A DNA stretch of 64,000 nt from Streptomyces dysideae. Lineage in GTDB: Bacteria > Actinomycetota > Actinomycetes > Streptomycetales > Streptomycetaceae. The stretch covers positions 39,186 through 103,185 of the forward strand of contig NZ_KQ949112.1 in NCBI RefSeq assembly GCF_001514305.1. Direction: 5' to 3'. A program made the position numbers and the translations under genes. Shown in pieces: positions 24,252-34,010 of this stretch. Under the pieces are notes generated by a model. The model ran no database searches, was not told the origin of the DNA, and saw nothing but the letters and a program-made list of their open reading frames with translations. How positions within the stretch are numbered: position 1 is the first letter of the stretch; every line of letters starts with the position of its first letter.

Positions 24252-24800
24252 CTAAGCCGCCCGCCAGACCGTCAGGTCCCCGGTGACGAAGCCGATGTTC
24301 GGCATCGCCGTCGACTTCACCTGGATCACGAACAGTGCGATGTCCCCGGAGTTGTGCTTGATGCAGATCTCGCTGCCGGCCGCCGCCGCGGCCAGCGGGA
24401 GGCTGCGGCCGGCGTTGTGGCCGGTGACGGCGGACCGGCACGTGTCCAAGGTGGCGCCCGGCTCGCCGTACAGCATGGCGATCACGCTGGTGTCGCTCGC
24501 CAGCGCGCAGCTGGTCCCCTCGCAGGCGAAGCGGATGTCGCCCTTGCGGTCCTCCCTGGGCTGCCTCGGGTCCTGGAAGCTCAGCGAGTTCTCCTCGTTC
24601 AGCAGCTGGAGGGGGTAGGCGACGGCTGTCGGTTCCTCGGGCGCGGTCGAGGTGGGCTGCGACGCCTCCGGTGTCCGGTCACCACTGGCCCCCGACGCCG
24701 ATGACGATGCCGACGCGGACACCGACGGGCCCGGCGTCGACGGTGAGCCCGCGACCCAGTCGCGGAACCTGTCCCCCGCGTCCTTGACCGTCCAGGTCAG
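24252..24800 (-). pseudogene. C-terminal part of a secreted/anchored protein, 5' end lost
   Basis: About 180 codons remain, reading from TWTVKDAGDRFRDWVAGSPSTPG through a long Ser/Ala/Pro-rich linker. A predicted extracellular domain follows (LNEENSLSFQDPRQPREDRKGDIRFACEGTSCALASDTSVIAML, SEICIKHNSGDIALFVIQVKS) and ends at TVWRAA. Four cysteines in this domain could form disulfides. The frame runs on past 24800, but into the antisense of the exonuclease gene, and there is no start codon with a ribosome-binding site. The 5' end, which should carry a membrane anchor, was therefore removed at the junction near 24800. I do not recognise the family. Confidence 0.6.
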
Positions 24801-25195
24801 TCCAGGTGAGCGGCCTCGACCGGGAGCGGCTCCGTACCGAGGGCGCCGAACCGGCCGTCGCACTCGCCGAGTTCACCGACTGGGTCCACGAGGTGAGCGC
24901 GGGCGCCCAGCCGGTGATGGCCGGCTATCCGGCGTCGTACGACTGGACCTTCCTGTACTGGTATCTGATCCGCTTCACCGGCACGAGCCCCTTCGGGCAC
25001 TCCGGCTGTCTGGACATGAAGACCCTCTACGCGACGAAGGCACGGCTCCCGCTGCGGGCCGTCGCCAAGGGCACGATGCCGCGCGAGCTGCTGTCGCGGC
25101 GCCGGCACACGCACCATGCCCTGGACGACGCCGTCGAGCAGGCGGAGTTGCTCGCCAACCTCATGATGTGGTCACCGGCTCCATCGGTGCCGTGA
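24801..25195 (+). pseudogene. 3'-5' exonuclease (DnaQ-like) with N-terminus deleted
   Basis: The frame from 24806 reads VSGLDRERLRTEGAEPAVALAEFTDWVHE, then PVMAGYPASYDWTFLYWYLIRFTG, SGCLDMKTLYATKA and RRRHTHHALDDAVEQAELLANLM. The last segment is the Exo III region (HxAxxD, here HHALDDA) of DEDDh exonucleases, and SYDWTF holds the Exo II acidic residue. The Exo I motif (DxE), which lies in the first strand of the family, is absent because coding sequence stops at the junction near 24800. The product should be inactive. The 3' end overlaps the converging permease relic by 35 bases. Confidence 0.7.
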
Positions 25196-25530
25196 CGTCG
25201 TCCGCGTCCGGGTTCCTGCCGAGGTGGTTGAAGACCAAGTTCAGCAGGACGGCGGCCACACAGCCCGTCGAGACGCCCGAGTCCAGGACGATCTTCGCGG
25301 TCTCCGGGAAGGCGTGGTAGAACTCCGGCGCGGTGATCGGGATGATGCCGACGGCCAGGGAGACGGCGACGACCAGGACGTTGTTGTCCTGGTCCAGGCC
25401 GGCCCGGGCCAGGGTCTGGATACCGCTGGCCCGCGACCGAGCCGAACAGGACCACACCCGCGCCGCCGAGCACCGGGCGGGGTACGACGGCGATGAGCGG
25501 GTGGACTGGCTGGGCTGGCACTGCGGCTCT
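25161..25530 (-). pseudogene. Xanthine/uracil permease (NCS2) C-terminal relic
   Basis: Two frames join as RPVLGGAGVVLFGSVA + ASGIQTLARAGLDQDNNVLVVAVSLAVGIIPITAPEFYHAFP...LDSGVSTGCVAAVLLNLVFNHLG, the C-terminal helices of a nucleobase:cation symporter-2 permease. One extra base near 25434 (GCGGGCCAGC for GCGGCCAGC) shifts the frame, and everything upstream of RPVLGG (about two thirds of the protein) is missing. In Streptomyces a xanthine permease of this type is commonly encoded with uricase and 8-oxoguanine deaminase. This is therefore the decayed transporter of the purine cluster that follows. It ends in the exonuclease relic. Confidence 0.75.
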
Positions 25531-25589
25531 CCTCCGGTCGGTCAACACGTCGGCTCCGACGTAGGTGTCATGGAGGTGCTGCGCGGGCA

Positions 25590-25631
25590 TGGGGGCACCT
25601 CCCGCTCGAGCGAAGCCGAGAGTGGGGGGAA
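25590..25631. repeat. Small hairpin repeat TGGGGGCACCTCCC...AGTGGGGG (copy 1)
   Basis: TGGGGGCACCTCCC, then GCTCG-agcgaagc-CGAG, then AGTGGGGGGA. The outer CTCCC/GGGGG and inner CTCG/CGAG arms can pair. A second copy with the same outer boxes but a different inner stem lies inside the mceC coding sequence at 40495. It is non-coding here, between the permease relic and the deaminase gene. Confidence 0.65.
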
Positions 25632-25768
25632 GGACCGGGGGCGGACGGGAGGACCGTTCCGGGGCGTACGCGTCCTACGCACGCCCCGGCGACGGCCGCC
25701 ATGGACCCCGCTCGGGTCCACGGCTTCCGGTCGGGAGCCGTCCCTCCCACCCGGAGTTCTTCAACTGG

Positions 25769-27148
25769 TCAGCCCTGCACGGCGATCCGCGCCAGCCGCT
25801 GTGCTTCCGCGCGCGTGGAGCGGGCGATCGCGTCCTCGTCGGCGTGCAGCAGGCGGTTGTCCTCGACGATCTGACGGCCGTTCACGAACGAGGCCGTGAC
25901 CGGCGCCGCCGCGCCGAAGACCAGCGCGGTCACCGGGTCGGCGATCGAGGCGTGGGCGAGGGTGTCCAGCTTCCACAGCACCAGGTCGGCCAGCTTGCCC
26001 GGCTCAAGGGAGCCGATCTCGCTTGCCCGGCCCAGGACTTGGGCGCCGCCGTACGTTCCGAGGCGCAGCGCCTGACGGGCGTTGAGGGCGGCCTCGCGGT
26101 GGGCGCCGAGGCGGTTGATGAGGAGGGCGTTGCGCAGCTCGGTGTGGAGCTCGCCGGACTCGTTGGACGCCGTACCGTCGACGCCGAGGCCGACCGGGAC
26201 GCCGGCCGCCAGCATGTCGGGGACGCGCGCGATGCCGGCGGCGAGGCGGGCGTTGGAGGACGGGCAGTGGGCGACGCCGGTCTTCGTGCGGGCGAAGGCG
26301 GCGATGTCGGAGTCGTTCATGTGGACGCAGTGCGCCATCCACACGTCCTCACCGAGCCAGCCGGTGGACTCGAAGTAGTCGGTCGGGCCCATGCCGAACA
26401 GTTCCTTGCAGAACTGCTCCTCCTCCACGGTCTCCGAGCCGTGGGTGTGCAGCCGTACGCCGAGCCGACGGGCCAACTCGGCTCCCTGGCGGAGTAGTTC
26501 GGTGGAGACGGAGAAGGGGGAGCAGGGGGCGACGGCGACCTGGGTCATCGCGTCGAAGGAGGCGTCGTGGTGCTCCTTGACGGTGGCCTCGGTGGCGGTG
26601 AGCGCGCCGTCCAGGGTCTCGACGGCGAAGTCCGGGGGCAGGCCGCCGTCCTTCTCGCTGCGGTCCATGGAGCCGCGGGCGAGGGTGAAGCGGACGCCCA
26701 TCTCGCGGGCGGCGCGGATGATCGCGCCGGACAGGTCGCCGGAGCCCCGCGGGAAGACGTAGTGGTGGTCCATGGCGGTGGTGACGCCGCCGCGGGCCAT
26801 CATCGCGAGCGAGCCCTGCGCGGCCTGGTACACCATCGGCTCGTCGATGCGCGCCCACGTCGGGTACAGCGCGACCAGCCAGTTGAAGAGGTTGTGGTCC
26901 GTGGCCAGGCCCCGGGTGATCCACTGGTAGAAGTGGTGGTGGGTGTTGACCAGGCCGGGGGTCACGAGGTGGCCGGAGGCGTCGATACGGCGTGCGACGT
27001 TCTCCAGGCCCTCGGGGGCCCGGCCCGCGCCGACCGACTCGATGCGGTTGCCGGCGACGACCACATGTCCCGAGGCGTGTTCGGTGTCGTTCGCGTCGAC
27101 GGTCGCGATCGCACAGTTCTCGATGACGATGCGCCGGTCTGCTGCCAT
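25769..27148 (-). CDS. 8-oxoguanine deaminase (amidohydrolase)
   Basis: A 459-residue amidohydrolase starting MAADRRIVIENCAIATVD. Metal ligands are visible in order: NTHHHFYQW (first strand HxH), the His of RLHTHGSETVEEE, the His of AHCVHMNDSDI and the Asp of GLGVDGTASNES. The last motif with SNESGELHTELRNALL is characteristic of the 8-oxoguanine deaminase/hydroxydechloroatrazine hydrolase branch. The enzyme would convert 8-oxoguanine (and perhaps guanine) to urate or xanthine, feeding the uricase encoded next. It is the last gene of the minus-strand purine run, 117 bases from the uricase stop. It was formerly annotated as guanine deaminase-like in related genomes; the substrate is inferred. 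Confidence 0.88.
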   Translation of the reverse strand: MAADRRIVIENCAIATVDANDTEHASGHVVVAGNRIESVGAGRAPEGLENVARRIDASGHLVTPGLVNTHHHFYQWITRGLATDHNLFNWLVALYPTWARIDEPMVYQAAQGSLAMMARGGVTTAMDHHYVFPRGSGDLSGAIIRAAREMGVRFTLARGSMDRSEKDGGLPPDFAVETLDGALTATEATVKEHHDASFDAMTQVAVAPCSPFSVSTELLRQGAELARRLGVRLHTHGSETVEEEQFCKELFGMGPTDYFESTGWLGEDVWMAHCVHMNDSDIAAFARTKTGVAHCPSSNARLAAGIARVPDMLAAGVPVGLGVDGTASNESGELHTELRNALLINRLGAHREAALNARQALRLGTYGGAQVLGRASEIGSLEPGKLADLVLWKLDTLAHASIADPVTALVFGAAAPVTASFVNGRQIVEDNRLLHADEDAIARSTRAEAQRLARIAVQG

Positions 27149-27265
27149 GGTTCGTCCTTTGCGTTCTGTGGAGAGGGCACGGCAGGACCCCGGGAGTTTT
27201 GAGTGCCGTGGCCGGGGCGCCGGGAGGACCGATTCCCCGGCCACGGGTGCCGAAAATGGAGTTGA

Positions 27266-28222
27266 TCAGAGGTTGGTGAGGTCCACCGGGATCTTCGGCT
27301 CGCAGCCGTCCCGCAGGATGGTCGCCTCGATCAGGCCGTAGGGGCGGTCGGCGGCGAAGTACACGGCACCGTCCTCGGTGGCGTTCTTCAGCCCGAACGG
27401 CTCCAGGTCCACCAGGAAGTGGTGCTTGTTCGGGAGGGAGAAGCGGACCTCGTCGATCTCGCTGCGGTTGTCGATGATCCGTGAACCCATTTGGTAAAGG
27501 GTCTGCTGGAGCGACAGCGAGTACGTCTCGGCGAAGGCCTGGAGCATGTGCTTCCGCGTCTGCTCGTAGGACTTCTCCCAGTTGGGCATCCGCTGCTCGT
27601 CGTCGGTCCAGTTGAACCGCCAGCGGCTGGAGACCTGGGTGGCCAGGATGCGGTCGTACGCCTCCTGGAGCGTCGTGTACTTGTCCTTGACGTAGCCCCA
27701 GAACTCGGAGTTGGTCGAGTTCATCACGACCAGGTCCTTGAGGCCGGAGACGACCTCCCACGACTCACCGTCGTACGTGATCTGCGTGAGCCGGGTCTCC
27801 TGGCCCTTCCGCACGAAGGAGTGCTTGGCCTCGTCCGCGCCGATGAACCGGGAGTTGGCGTCCGATGCCTCGATCCGCTCCCAGGCGTACTCCTCGATAC
27901 GGATACGGGCCGTCTTGATCGGCTCCTGACTCGTCACGAAGTGCCGGGCGAGGTGGATGCCGAACTGCTCGGCGGACTCGATGCCGTGCTCCTTGGCGAA
28001 CGCGTACACCGTGTTCTTGGTGGTGTCGGTCGGCAGGACGTGGGCGTTCGAGCCGGAGTAGTGGACCTCGTCCATGTCGCCGCTCAGCGACACCGAGACG
28101 TTGAGGTCCTTGATGTGGTGGGTGGCGCCGTCCCGCGTGATCTTCACGACTCGGTTCTCGGCCTTGCCGTACTGGTTCTGTCCCAGGATCACAGGGCGGG
28201 CGGGCCGGGAATTGTCAGTCAT
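27266..28222 (-). CDS. pucL: Urate oxidase (uricase)
   Basis: A 318-residue protein, two T-fold domains in tandem as expected for cofactor-free uricase, which oxidises urate to 5-hydroxyisourate with O2. QNQYGKAENRVVKI near the N-terminus supplies the catalytic Lys. LPTDTTKNTVYAFAKEH holds the catalytic Thr of the Lys-Thr dyad. Later SRWRFNWTD, SLQQTLYQMG and LPNKHHFLVDLEPFGL are the substrate-ring Arg/Gln/His segments. The C-terminus ends in PVDLTNL with no peroxisomal-type signal. It follows the HIU hydrolase by 6 bases, so it is in one operon with the next two steps. Confidence 0.95.
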   Translation of the reverse strand: MTDNSRPARPVILGQNQYGKAENRVVKITRDGATHHIKDLNVSVSLSGDMDEVHYSGSNAHVLPTDTTKNTVYAFAKEHGIESAEQFGIHLARHFVTSQEPIKTARIRIEEYAWERIEASDANSRFIGADEAKHSFVRKGQETRLTQITYDGESWEVVSGLKDLVVMNSTNSEFWGYVKDKYTTLQEAYDRILATQVSSRWRFNWTDDEQRMPNWEKSYEQTRKHMLQAFAETYSLSLQQTLYQMGSRIIDNRSEIDEVRFSLPNKHHFLVDLEPFGLKNATEDGAVYFAADRPYGLIEATILRDGCEPKIPVDLTNL

Positions 28223-28228
28223 CTTCTG

Positions 28229-28645
28229 CTAGCTCCCTCGGTAAACGGAGTAGCCGAACGGGTTGAGCAGCAGCGGTACGTGGTAGTGCTCGCCGGGCTT
28301 CACGGCGAAGGTGATCGCTACCTCTGGGAAAAACGCACCGCTGTCCCGATTCGCGGGGGCGTCCTGCTGCGCATCGGCTTGCTTGTTCGCGAACTTCTCG
28401 AAGTACGCCTCGACCGCGAAGTCGAGCCGTACGTGTGTGGTCCCCTCCGGCAGTGCCGGGAGGTCCTTGCACCGCCCGTCCACGTCGGTCGCGGAGCCGC
28501 CGAGCGCCTGCCAGTCTCCCCCTTGCCCGTAATGGGCGGCCCGCCCGCTACGGGCGGAGAGGTGGACGGCGACGGCCTCGGCGGGGCGGCCGATGCTGGT
28601 GTCCAGGATGTGCGTGGACACGGAGGCTGTGGTGCTGGTGCTCAT
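28229..28645 (-). CDS. 5-hydroxyisourate hydrolase (transthyretin-like)
   Basis: A 138-residue transthyretin-fold enzyme converting 5-hydroxyisourate to OHCU. The N-terminal VSTHILDTSIGRPAEAVAVHL carries the catalytic His; FFPEVAITF and HYHVPLLLNPFGYSVYRGS give the second His and the family's invariant C-terminal YRGS. A longer-than-usual insert (QQDAPANRDSGA, with Cys-rich upstream GRCKDLP) sits before the last strands, making the protein slightly above the 110-120 family norm. It lies between uricase (6 bases) and OHCU decarboxylase (15 bases). Confidence 0.94.
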   Translation of the reverse strand: MSTSTTASVSTHILDTSIGRPAEAVAVHLSARSGRAAHYGQGGDWQALGGSATDVDGRCKDLPALPEGTTHVRLDFAVEAYFEKFANKQADAQQDAPANRDSGAFFPEVAITFAVKPGEHYHVPLLLNPFGYSVYRGS

Positions 28646-28660
28646 GGTCAGGCGTCCTCT

Positions 28661-29173
28661 TCAGTCGTCGTCCTCGACGAGTCGGGCCAGGCGGATACGG
28701 TTGATCTTGCCCAGCTCGGTGCGGACGATCTCCCGCTCCTGCTCCGGCGAGTTGCCGATCCGTTCCTTGACCGCGTCGCGCATCTCCTCGCCGGTGCGGC
28801 CGCTGGCGCAGATCAGGAAGACATGGCCGAACCTCTCCTGGTAGGCCAGGTTCAGTTCGAGCATCTCCGCCCCGAGCTCCTCGGAGGCGCCGGCCATGCC
28901 GCGCTGCTCCCGGGCCGAGGTCGGGTCGCCGTCCTTGGGGCGGCCGATCGGCGGGTGCCCGGCCATCGCCTCCGCCAGGTCCCCGGGCGTCAGCTCGGCC
29001 ATCGCGGCGTCGCTCTCGGCGTAGAGGTCGTCGGTGGTGGCGTACGGACGGGCGGCGAGCAGCCGCTTGGCCCATGCCGTGGAGGCGCACACCTCGTGGA
29101 GGGCGGCGAAGACCGCGTGCTCCTCGATGGCGTTGAACCGGGCCAGGCCCGACGGCGTGGGTGTGGACGTCAC
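28661..29173 (-). CDS. OHCU decarboxylase
   Basis: A 170-residue all-helical enzyme producing (S)-allantoin from 2-oxo-4-hydroxy-4-carboxy-5-ureidoimidazoline. LARFNAIEEHAVFAALHEVCASTAWAKRLLAARPY and the C-terminal NLAYQERFGHVFLICASGRTGEEMRDAVKERI are its conserved helices, with the catalytic His in FGHVF and Glu in YQERFG. HPPIGRPK is the substrate-loop signature. The protein has no peroxisomal-type tail and ends in an acidic VEDDD. It is the first gene of the hpxT-like run and is preceded by the palindrome CAACA-CTT-TGTTG. Downstream allantoinase and allantoicase are not in the window. Confidence 0.93.
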   Translation of the reverse strand: MTSTPTPSGLARFNAIEEHAVFAALHEVCASTAWAKRLLAARPYATTDDLYAESDAAMAELTPGDLAEAMAGHPPIGRPKDGDPTSAREQRGMAGASEELGAEMLELNLAYQERFGHVFLICASGRTGEEMRDAVKERIGNSPEQEREIVRTELGKINRIRLARLVEDDD

Positions 29174-29232
29174 GGGAGCCTCCGCGGCCTTGTACTGAAA
29201 GGGCTGCCGCCAGCTAACGCCCTCCGAAAGAC

Positions 29233-29256
29233 CGCGTCAACACTTTGTTGAAAATT
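29233..29256 (-). promoter_or_regulatory. Palindrome CAACACTTTGTTG in the uricase-operon promoter
   Basis: CAACA-CTT-TGTTG (29238-29250), read on the minus strand as TTCAACAAAGTGTTGACG, lies about 60 bases upstream of the OHCU decarboxylase start. A near copy (TTCAACAAACTGCTGACG, 2 mismatches in 18) lies at 48425, just before the catalase relic. It is a candidate operator overlapping a TTGACG -35-like box. Confidence 0.5.
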
Positions 29257-29277
29257 CCGGGTTACAAGACCCGTCGA

Positions 29278-29646
29278 TCAGGCTTGTTTCTCGCGGTTGA
29301 GGTAGTTGTAGACGGTGAAGCGGCTGACGCCCAGTGCGCTCGCGACGGTCTCCACGCCGTGCCGTACGGAGAAGGCGCCGCGCGCCTCGAGTATCCGTAC
29401 GACCTCCTGCTTGGCCTTGCGGTCCAGGTCGGCGAGCGGCTTGCCCTTCTTGCGCTCCATGGCGGCCAGGATGTGGTCCAGGGAGTCGGCCAGCTGGGGC
29501 AGGCGTACGGCGACCACGTCGGTGCCCTCCCAGGACAGGACGACGTCGTCGGGGCCGGCCTCGTCGGGCGGGAGCAGCTCGCCGCCCATGGCGTCGACCA
29601 GCGGCTTCACGGCCGCGATGAACGGCTCGTCCGCGGCGCCGGTCAC
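29278..29646 (-). CDS. YheO-like regulator (PAS remnant + HTH)
   Basis: A 122-residue protein from a GTG at 29646 that overlaps the stop of the preceding 83-codon gene (GTGA). The C-terminal 50 residues (LDRKAKQEVVRILEARGAFSVRHGVETVASALGVSRFTVYNYLNREKQA) match the HTH_22 domain of YheO/DauR-type regulators, including VSRFTVYNYLN as the recognition helix. The N-terminal 70 residues (PFIAAVKPLVDAMGGELL...VLSWEGTDVVAVRLPQLADSLDHILAAM) are a shortened PAS-like sensor. Family members average about 220 residues, so this is a minimal form. Its position next to the uricase operon makes it a candidate purine-pathway regulator. Confidence 0.75.
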   Translation of the reverse strand: MTGAADEPFIAAVKPLVDAMGGELLPPDEAGPDDVVLSWEGTDVVAVRLPQLADSLDHILAAMERKKGKPLADLDRKAKQEVVRILEARGAFSVRHGVETVASALGVSRFTVYNYLNREKQA

Positions 29647-29894
29647 TGCTCGTCCTCCCCGACCACGTTGACCTGGAGCGAGATCCGGGTGGCCCCGGCC
29701 TCCAGGGTCTTGCGCAGCAGGGCGTCCACGGCGGTGAGGACCCCGTCGGCACCGCCCTCGGCGGTGTTGCCGAACGGGCCGACGTCCACCGAGTCCAGCT
29801 CGGCCGCCTCGACGACCTGGCGGGCCACCAGCGCGTGCGCGGGTGGTTCGTCGAGGTCGAAGGGCTCGGTCGTGAACTCCACTCTCAATCGCAT
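29643..29894 (-). CDS. Small protein resembling MTH1187/YkoF thiamine-binding family
   Basis: An 83-residue protein starting MRLRVEFTTEPFDL. The alternation of strand-helix-strand (VVEAAELDSVDVGPFGNTAEGGADGVLTAVDALLRKTLEAGATRISLQVNVVG) follows the layout of the ferredoxin-like MTH1187/YkoF (DUF77) family, in which GPxGTxxEG and the final strand are conserved. The stop overlaps the start of the YheO-like gene, so both are made together. The fold assignment is from the pattern only. Function in purine metabolism is unknown; ligand sensing for the regulator is a possibility. Confidence 0.6.
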   Translation of the reverse strand: MRLRVEFTTEPFDLDEPPAHALVARQVVEAAELDSVDVGPFGNTAEGGADGVLTAVDALLRKTLEAGATRISLQVNVVGEDEQ

Positions 29895-30197
29895 TGTGCC
29901 CCCAGAACGCGCCTCTGACCTGCACGTTTACCCAGATCACCCACCGCGGGGGCACATCAGGGCACAACGGGGGTGCACCAGTCGACCGCTTCACAGCCGC
30001 AATGCACCCCAGGCCAATCAATTTCACCGGGACGGAGTCGCTTCGTCCGCCACAACGCGACCCTAACCGACCAGGGCATCCCTCCGCCCTGCACCTTCTT
30101 CCACGGCCCAGAGCGGTCCGGCAGGTCATGCCACGAGATCCCGGTACGGACCCAGCAGGTCGAGGGCGGTGACCTTCTGGTGGAAAGCGCCTGAGTG
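29895..30197. other. Gene-free stretch of 300 bases
   Basis: This is the promoter region for the minus-strand small gene on the left and the downstream sequence of the methyltransferase gene on the right. Next to the left gene lies a short palindrome CAAT-CGC-ATTG (29885-29895). No ORF with family resemblance is seen. Confidence 0.4.
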
Positions 30198-30845
30198 TCA
30201 GCGCCCGGTCTCGTCGCGGCGGCAGTGCAGGAAGAGGTGGGGCTCGGGCCTGCCGCCGGGGTGGTCCGGGGTGAAGGTGGTGCTGTGTCGGGACAGCACC
30301 GTCAGCCCCGCCGCCCCCACCATGCCGGTGACGTCCTCCTCGGCGAAGCTCGTCGCGCGGACCGGCCGGCCCATGAAGACCACCTCGACGTCCTCCACGT
30401 CCGCGGGCACGGTGGCCAGCACCAGATGCCCGCCGGGCCTCAGGGCCAGGGCCAGGCGCCGCGTCAGAGCCGACTGCTCGGCGCGGGTCATCTGCAGCAG
30501 CGAGAAGAACACGCACACGCCGTCGAACGAGTCCGCCTCGAGCGGGAGATCCCGGATGTCGCCGCAGCGGAACTCGGCCTCGGGGACCTGACGGGCGGCG
30601 AGTTCGACCATGACGGGGGAGATGTCGACGCCCAGCACCGAGTGCCCTGCCTCGATGAGCGCGGCCGCGGTGGGCCGCCCGGTACCGCTGCCCACGTCCA
30701 GCGTCCGCGCCGCGGGCGGCAGCCGCTCGATCAGCCACTCCAGCGCGGACAGGTGCGCGGGGGCATGGCCGAACGCCTTCTCGTAGTCAGGGCCCAGTGC
30801 GTCGAACAGCACCGCGGCGGGCGGCCGTTGGTCCTCGTGCCTCAC
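30198..30845 (-). CDS. Class I SAM-dependent methyltransferase
   Basis: A 215-residue protein; the GTG at 30845 (VRHEDQRPPAAVLFD) follows GAAGGGA by about 7 bases, although MQVGERR ten codons upstream is possible. The Rossmann motif I is LDVGSGTGRPTAAALIEAG, with the Asp-Gly-Gly pattern for SAM; motif II LGVDISPVMVELA and motif IV FDGVCVFFSLLQM follow. HLVLATVPADVEDVEVVFMGRP is the post-IV strand region. The family is Methyltransf_11-like, acting on small molecules; the substrate is unknown. It stands alone, divergent from phosphoglucomutase. Confidence 0.82.
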   Translation of the reverse strand: MRHEDQRPPAAVLFDALGPDYEKAFGHAPAHLSALEWLIERLPPAARTLDVGSGTGRPTAAALIEAGHSVLGVDISPVMVELAARQVPEAEFRCGDIRDLPLEADSFDGVCVFFSLLQMTRAEQSALTRRLALALRPGGHLVLATVPADVEDVEVVFMGRPVRATSFAEEDVTGMVGAAGLTVLSRHSTTFTPDHPGGRPEPHLFLHCRRDETGR

Positions 30846-30989
30846 GTCGGTGTCCCTTCGCTCGCCGACCTGCATCGTCGCACCCGCCGGACGCGTGGCA
30901 CAACGGCCGCCCGGTGTGCGTCCCTGCGGGCCGGGCAGGGGAGAATGAGGGCCGTACCCAACGGTCGACTCTTGCGGAGGAGCGGGGCA

Positions 30990-32630
<1,641 letters not shown>

Positions 32631-32734
32631 TGCGACAAGAGGGGGGCGGGGATGGACGAGGCCGTGGTGGCGGCCCTGACGTACAGCTGCCGGTCCGGTG
32701 GATCGGGAGGGGCGTCCGAGTCGGGCCCATCAGG

Positions 32735-33237
32735 GCGGCCGTGTGCCGGTCGGCCACCCGCAGCTCGTCGTCGTTGCCGGGGCGCCGGGCGGACACCACG
32801 GCGAGCAGCCCGGCGGTGGTCCGGGGAAAGCGGAGCCGCCCGAACCCGGCGACCGGACGGGACAGCTGGGTGACGAGCTCGACGAGGACCTCCACCGCGA
32901 AGGAGTTGTTGGAGATCTCCGGGCCCACCCGGGCCCGCTCCTGGAGTTCCGTGCAGTTGATCCGCGCGAACGGCACGCGCGGTCCCGGCCAGGGGCCGGC
33001 GTCGGGGGCGTAGGCCTGCTGGAGGTCGTCCAGCATGGCGCTCTTACCGGTGCCGTGCCGCCCGCTGAGCAGGACCACCGGCAGGTCCTCGGCGAACTCG
33101 TGGTGACGTCGTCTGCGGTGCCGGTCACGTTCCAGGCCGACCAGGCGGGGCACCAGCTGGCGCAGCAGCGGCTGGCGGGCGTACGCCTCCGGGATCTGCT
33201 CCTCCGACGCGGGTGTGCGGCCCGCGGGGTCCCTCAT
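32735..33237 (-). pseudogene. P-loop ATPase, N-terminal part only
   Basis: About 165 codons from MRDPAGRTPASEEQIPEAYARQPLLRQLV. Walker A is visible as VVLLSGRHGTGKSAMLDDL near residue 60. PFARINCTELQERARVGPEISNNSFAVEVLVELVTQLSRPVAGFGRLRFPRTTAGLLAVV follows. After ADRHTAALMG the sequence becomes Pro/Arg-rich low complexity running into the antisense of pgm, with no Walker B or C-terminal region, so the gene is cut near 32735. The start overlaps the stop of the upstream gene (ATGA, 33234-33237), showing an original two-gene operon. A truncated ATPase with a lone P-loop is unlikely to be active. Confidence 0.65.
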
Positions 33238-34010
33238 CCCAGCCTCAGCATCGAGTTGATGATCTCGGAGACGATGCCGGACGCCATGTCCCGGCCCACC
33301 AGGTCCCTGCTGTGCTTCAGGAAGCGCTCCAGCATGCCCGCGTCCGGCTCGGCGCCGCGCCGTGAGGCCTCGGTCAGGGCGCCGGCGAGCTCGCGCACCT
33401 GCCGTACCTCGCTGTCGCTCTCGGAGAGGTCGGGGCGGGACGCCTGCACCAGCTGGGCCAGCTGCTCGAAGGACAGGAACACCCCGGCGCCCTGTTCTCC
33501 GACGCCGACATGCACCGGGGTGGGCAGGTCCAGGTGGTCCCTGGCGTACTCCAGGTCCTCCAACCCGAGCTGCCGGCCGCAGTAGAAGGCCTCCCGCGCC
33601 CAGAGGAAGTCCTCGGCGTCCGACTCGCCGTCCCGATGCTGCCCGGCCCGGTCCCACCAGGCGAACAGGGCCGCCTTGGCGTACCGGCGCCGGGCGTCCC
33701 GGTCGGCGTACGCCTCGTCCCAGGCGCGGGCCTCTTCGAGCCCGGTGCCGGTGGGGCTGACCAGGGGTGGCACGGCGCCGGAGTCGTTGTGCACGGCGAT
33801 CCAGCCGAGCGCGGCCAGGCGTTCCACGACGCCCTCGACGAGGTCCAGGCTGCACGGCTCGTGGGGTGCGTAGGCGGCGCTGGGCACCCGGTGTCCGGCG
33901 GTGCCGCCGGTCTCCCCGGTCAGCCAGAGCAGGAAGCGTGCGGACGCGGCGCCGGTCTCGTCGTAGACCGGGCAGAGTCCGTCCGTGGGCACAGCCCGGG
34001 ATCCATTCAT
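33234..34010 (-). CDS. Unknown protein coupled to the truncated ATPase
   Basis: A 258-residue soluble protein from ATG at 34010 (MNGSRAVPTDGLCPV). The N-terminal half contains TGETGGTAGHRVPSAAYAPHEPCSLDLVEGVVERLAALGWIAVH, predicted to be a helical/winged element. The middle has FLWAREAFYCGRQLGLEDLEYARDHLDLP. The C-terminal third is acidic-helical (FEQLAQLVQASRPDLSESDSEVRQVRELAGALTEAS). I recognise no family. It was co-translated with the downstream P-loop ATPase, so it may be a regulator or adaptor of it; loss of most of that ATPase leaves its role in doubt. The open frame extends upstream, but MNGSRAV gives a coherent globular start. Confidence 0.6.
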   Translation of the reverse strand: MNGSRAVPTDGLCPVYDETGAASARFLLWLTGETGGTAGHRVPSAAYAPHEPCSLDLVEGVVERLAALGWIAVHNDSGAVPPLVSPTGTGLEEARAWDEAYADRDARRRYAKAALFAWWDRAGQHRDGESDAEDFLWAREAFYCGRQLGLEDLEYARDHLDLPTPVHVGVGEQGAGVFLSFEQLAQLVQASRPDLSESDSEVRQVRELAGALTEASRRGAEPDAGMLERFLKHSRDLVGRDMASGIVSEIINSMLRLG

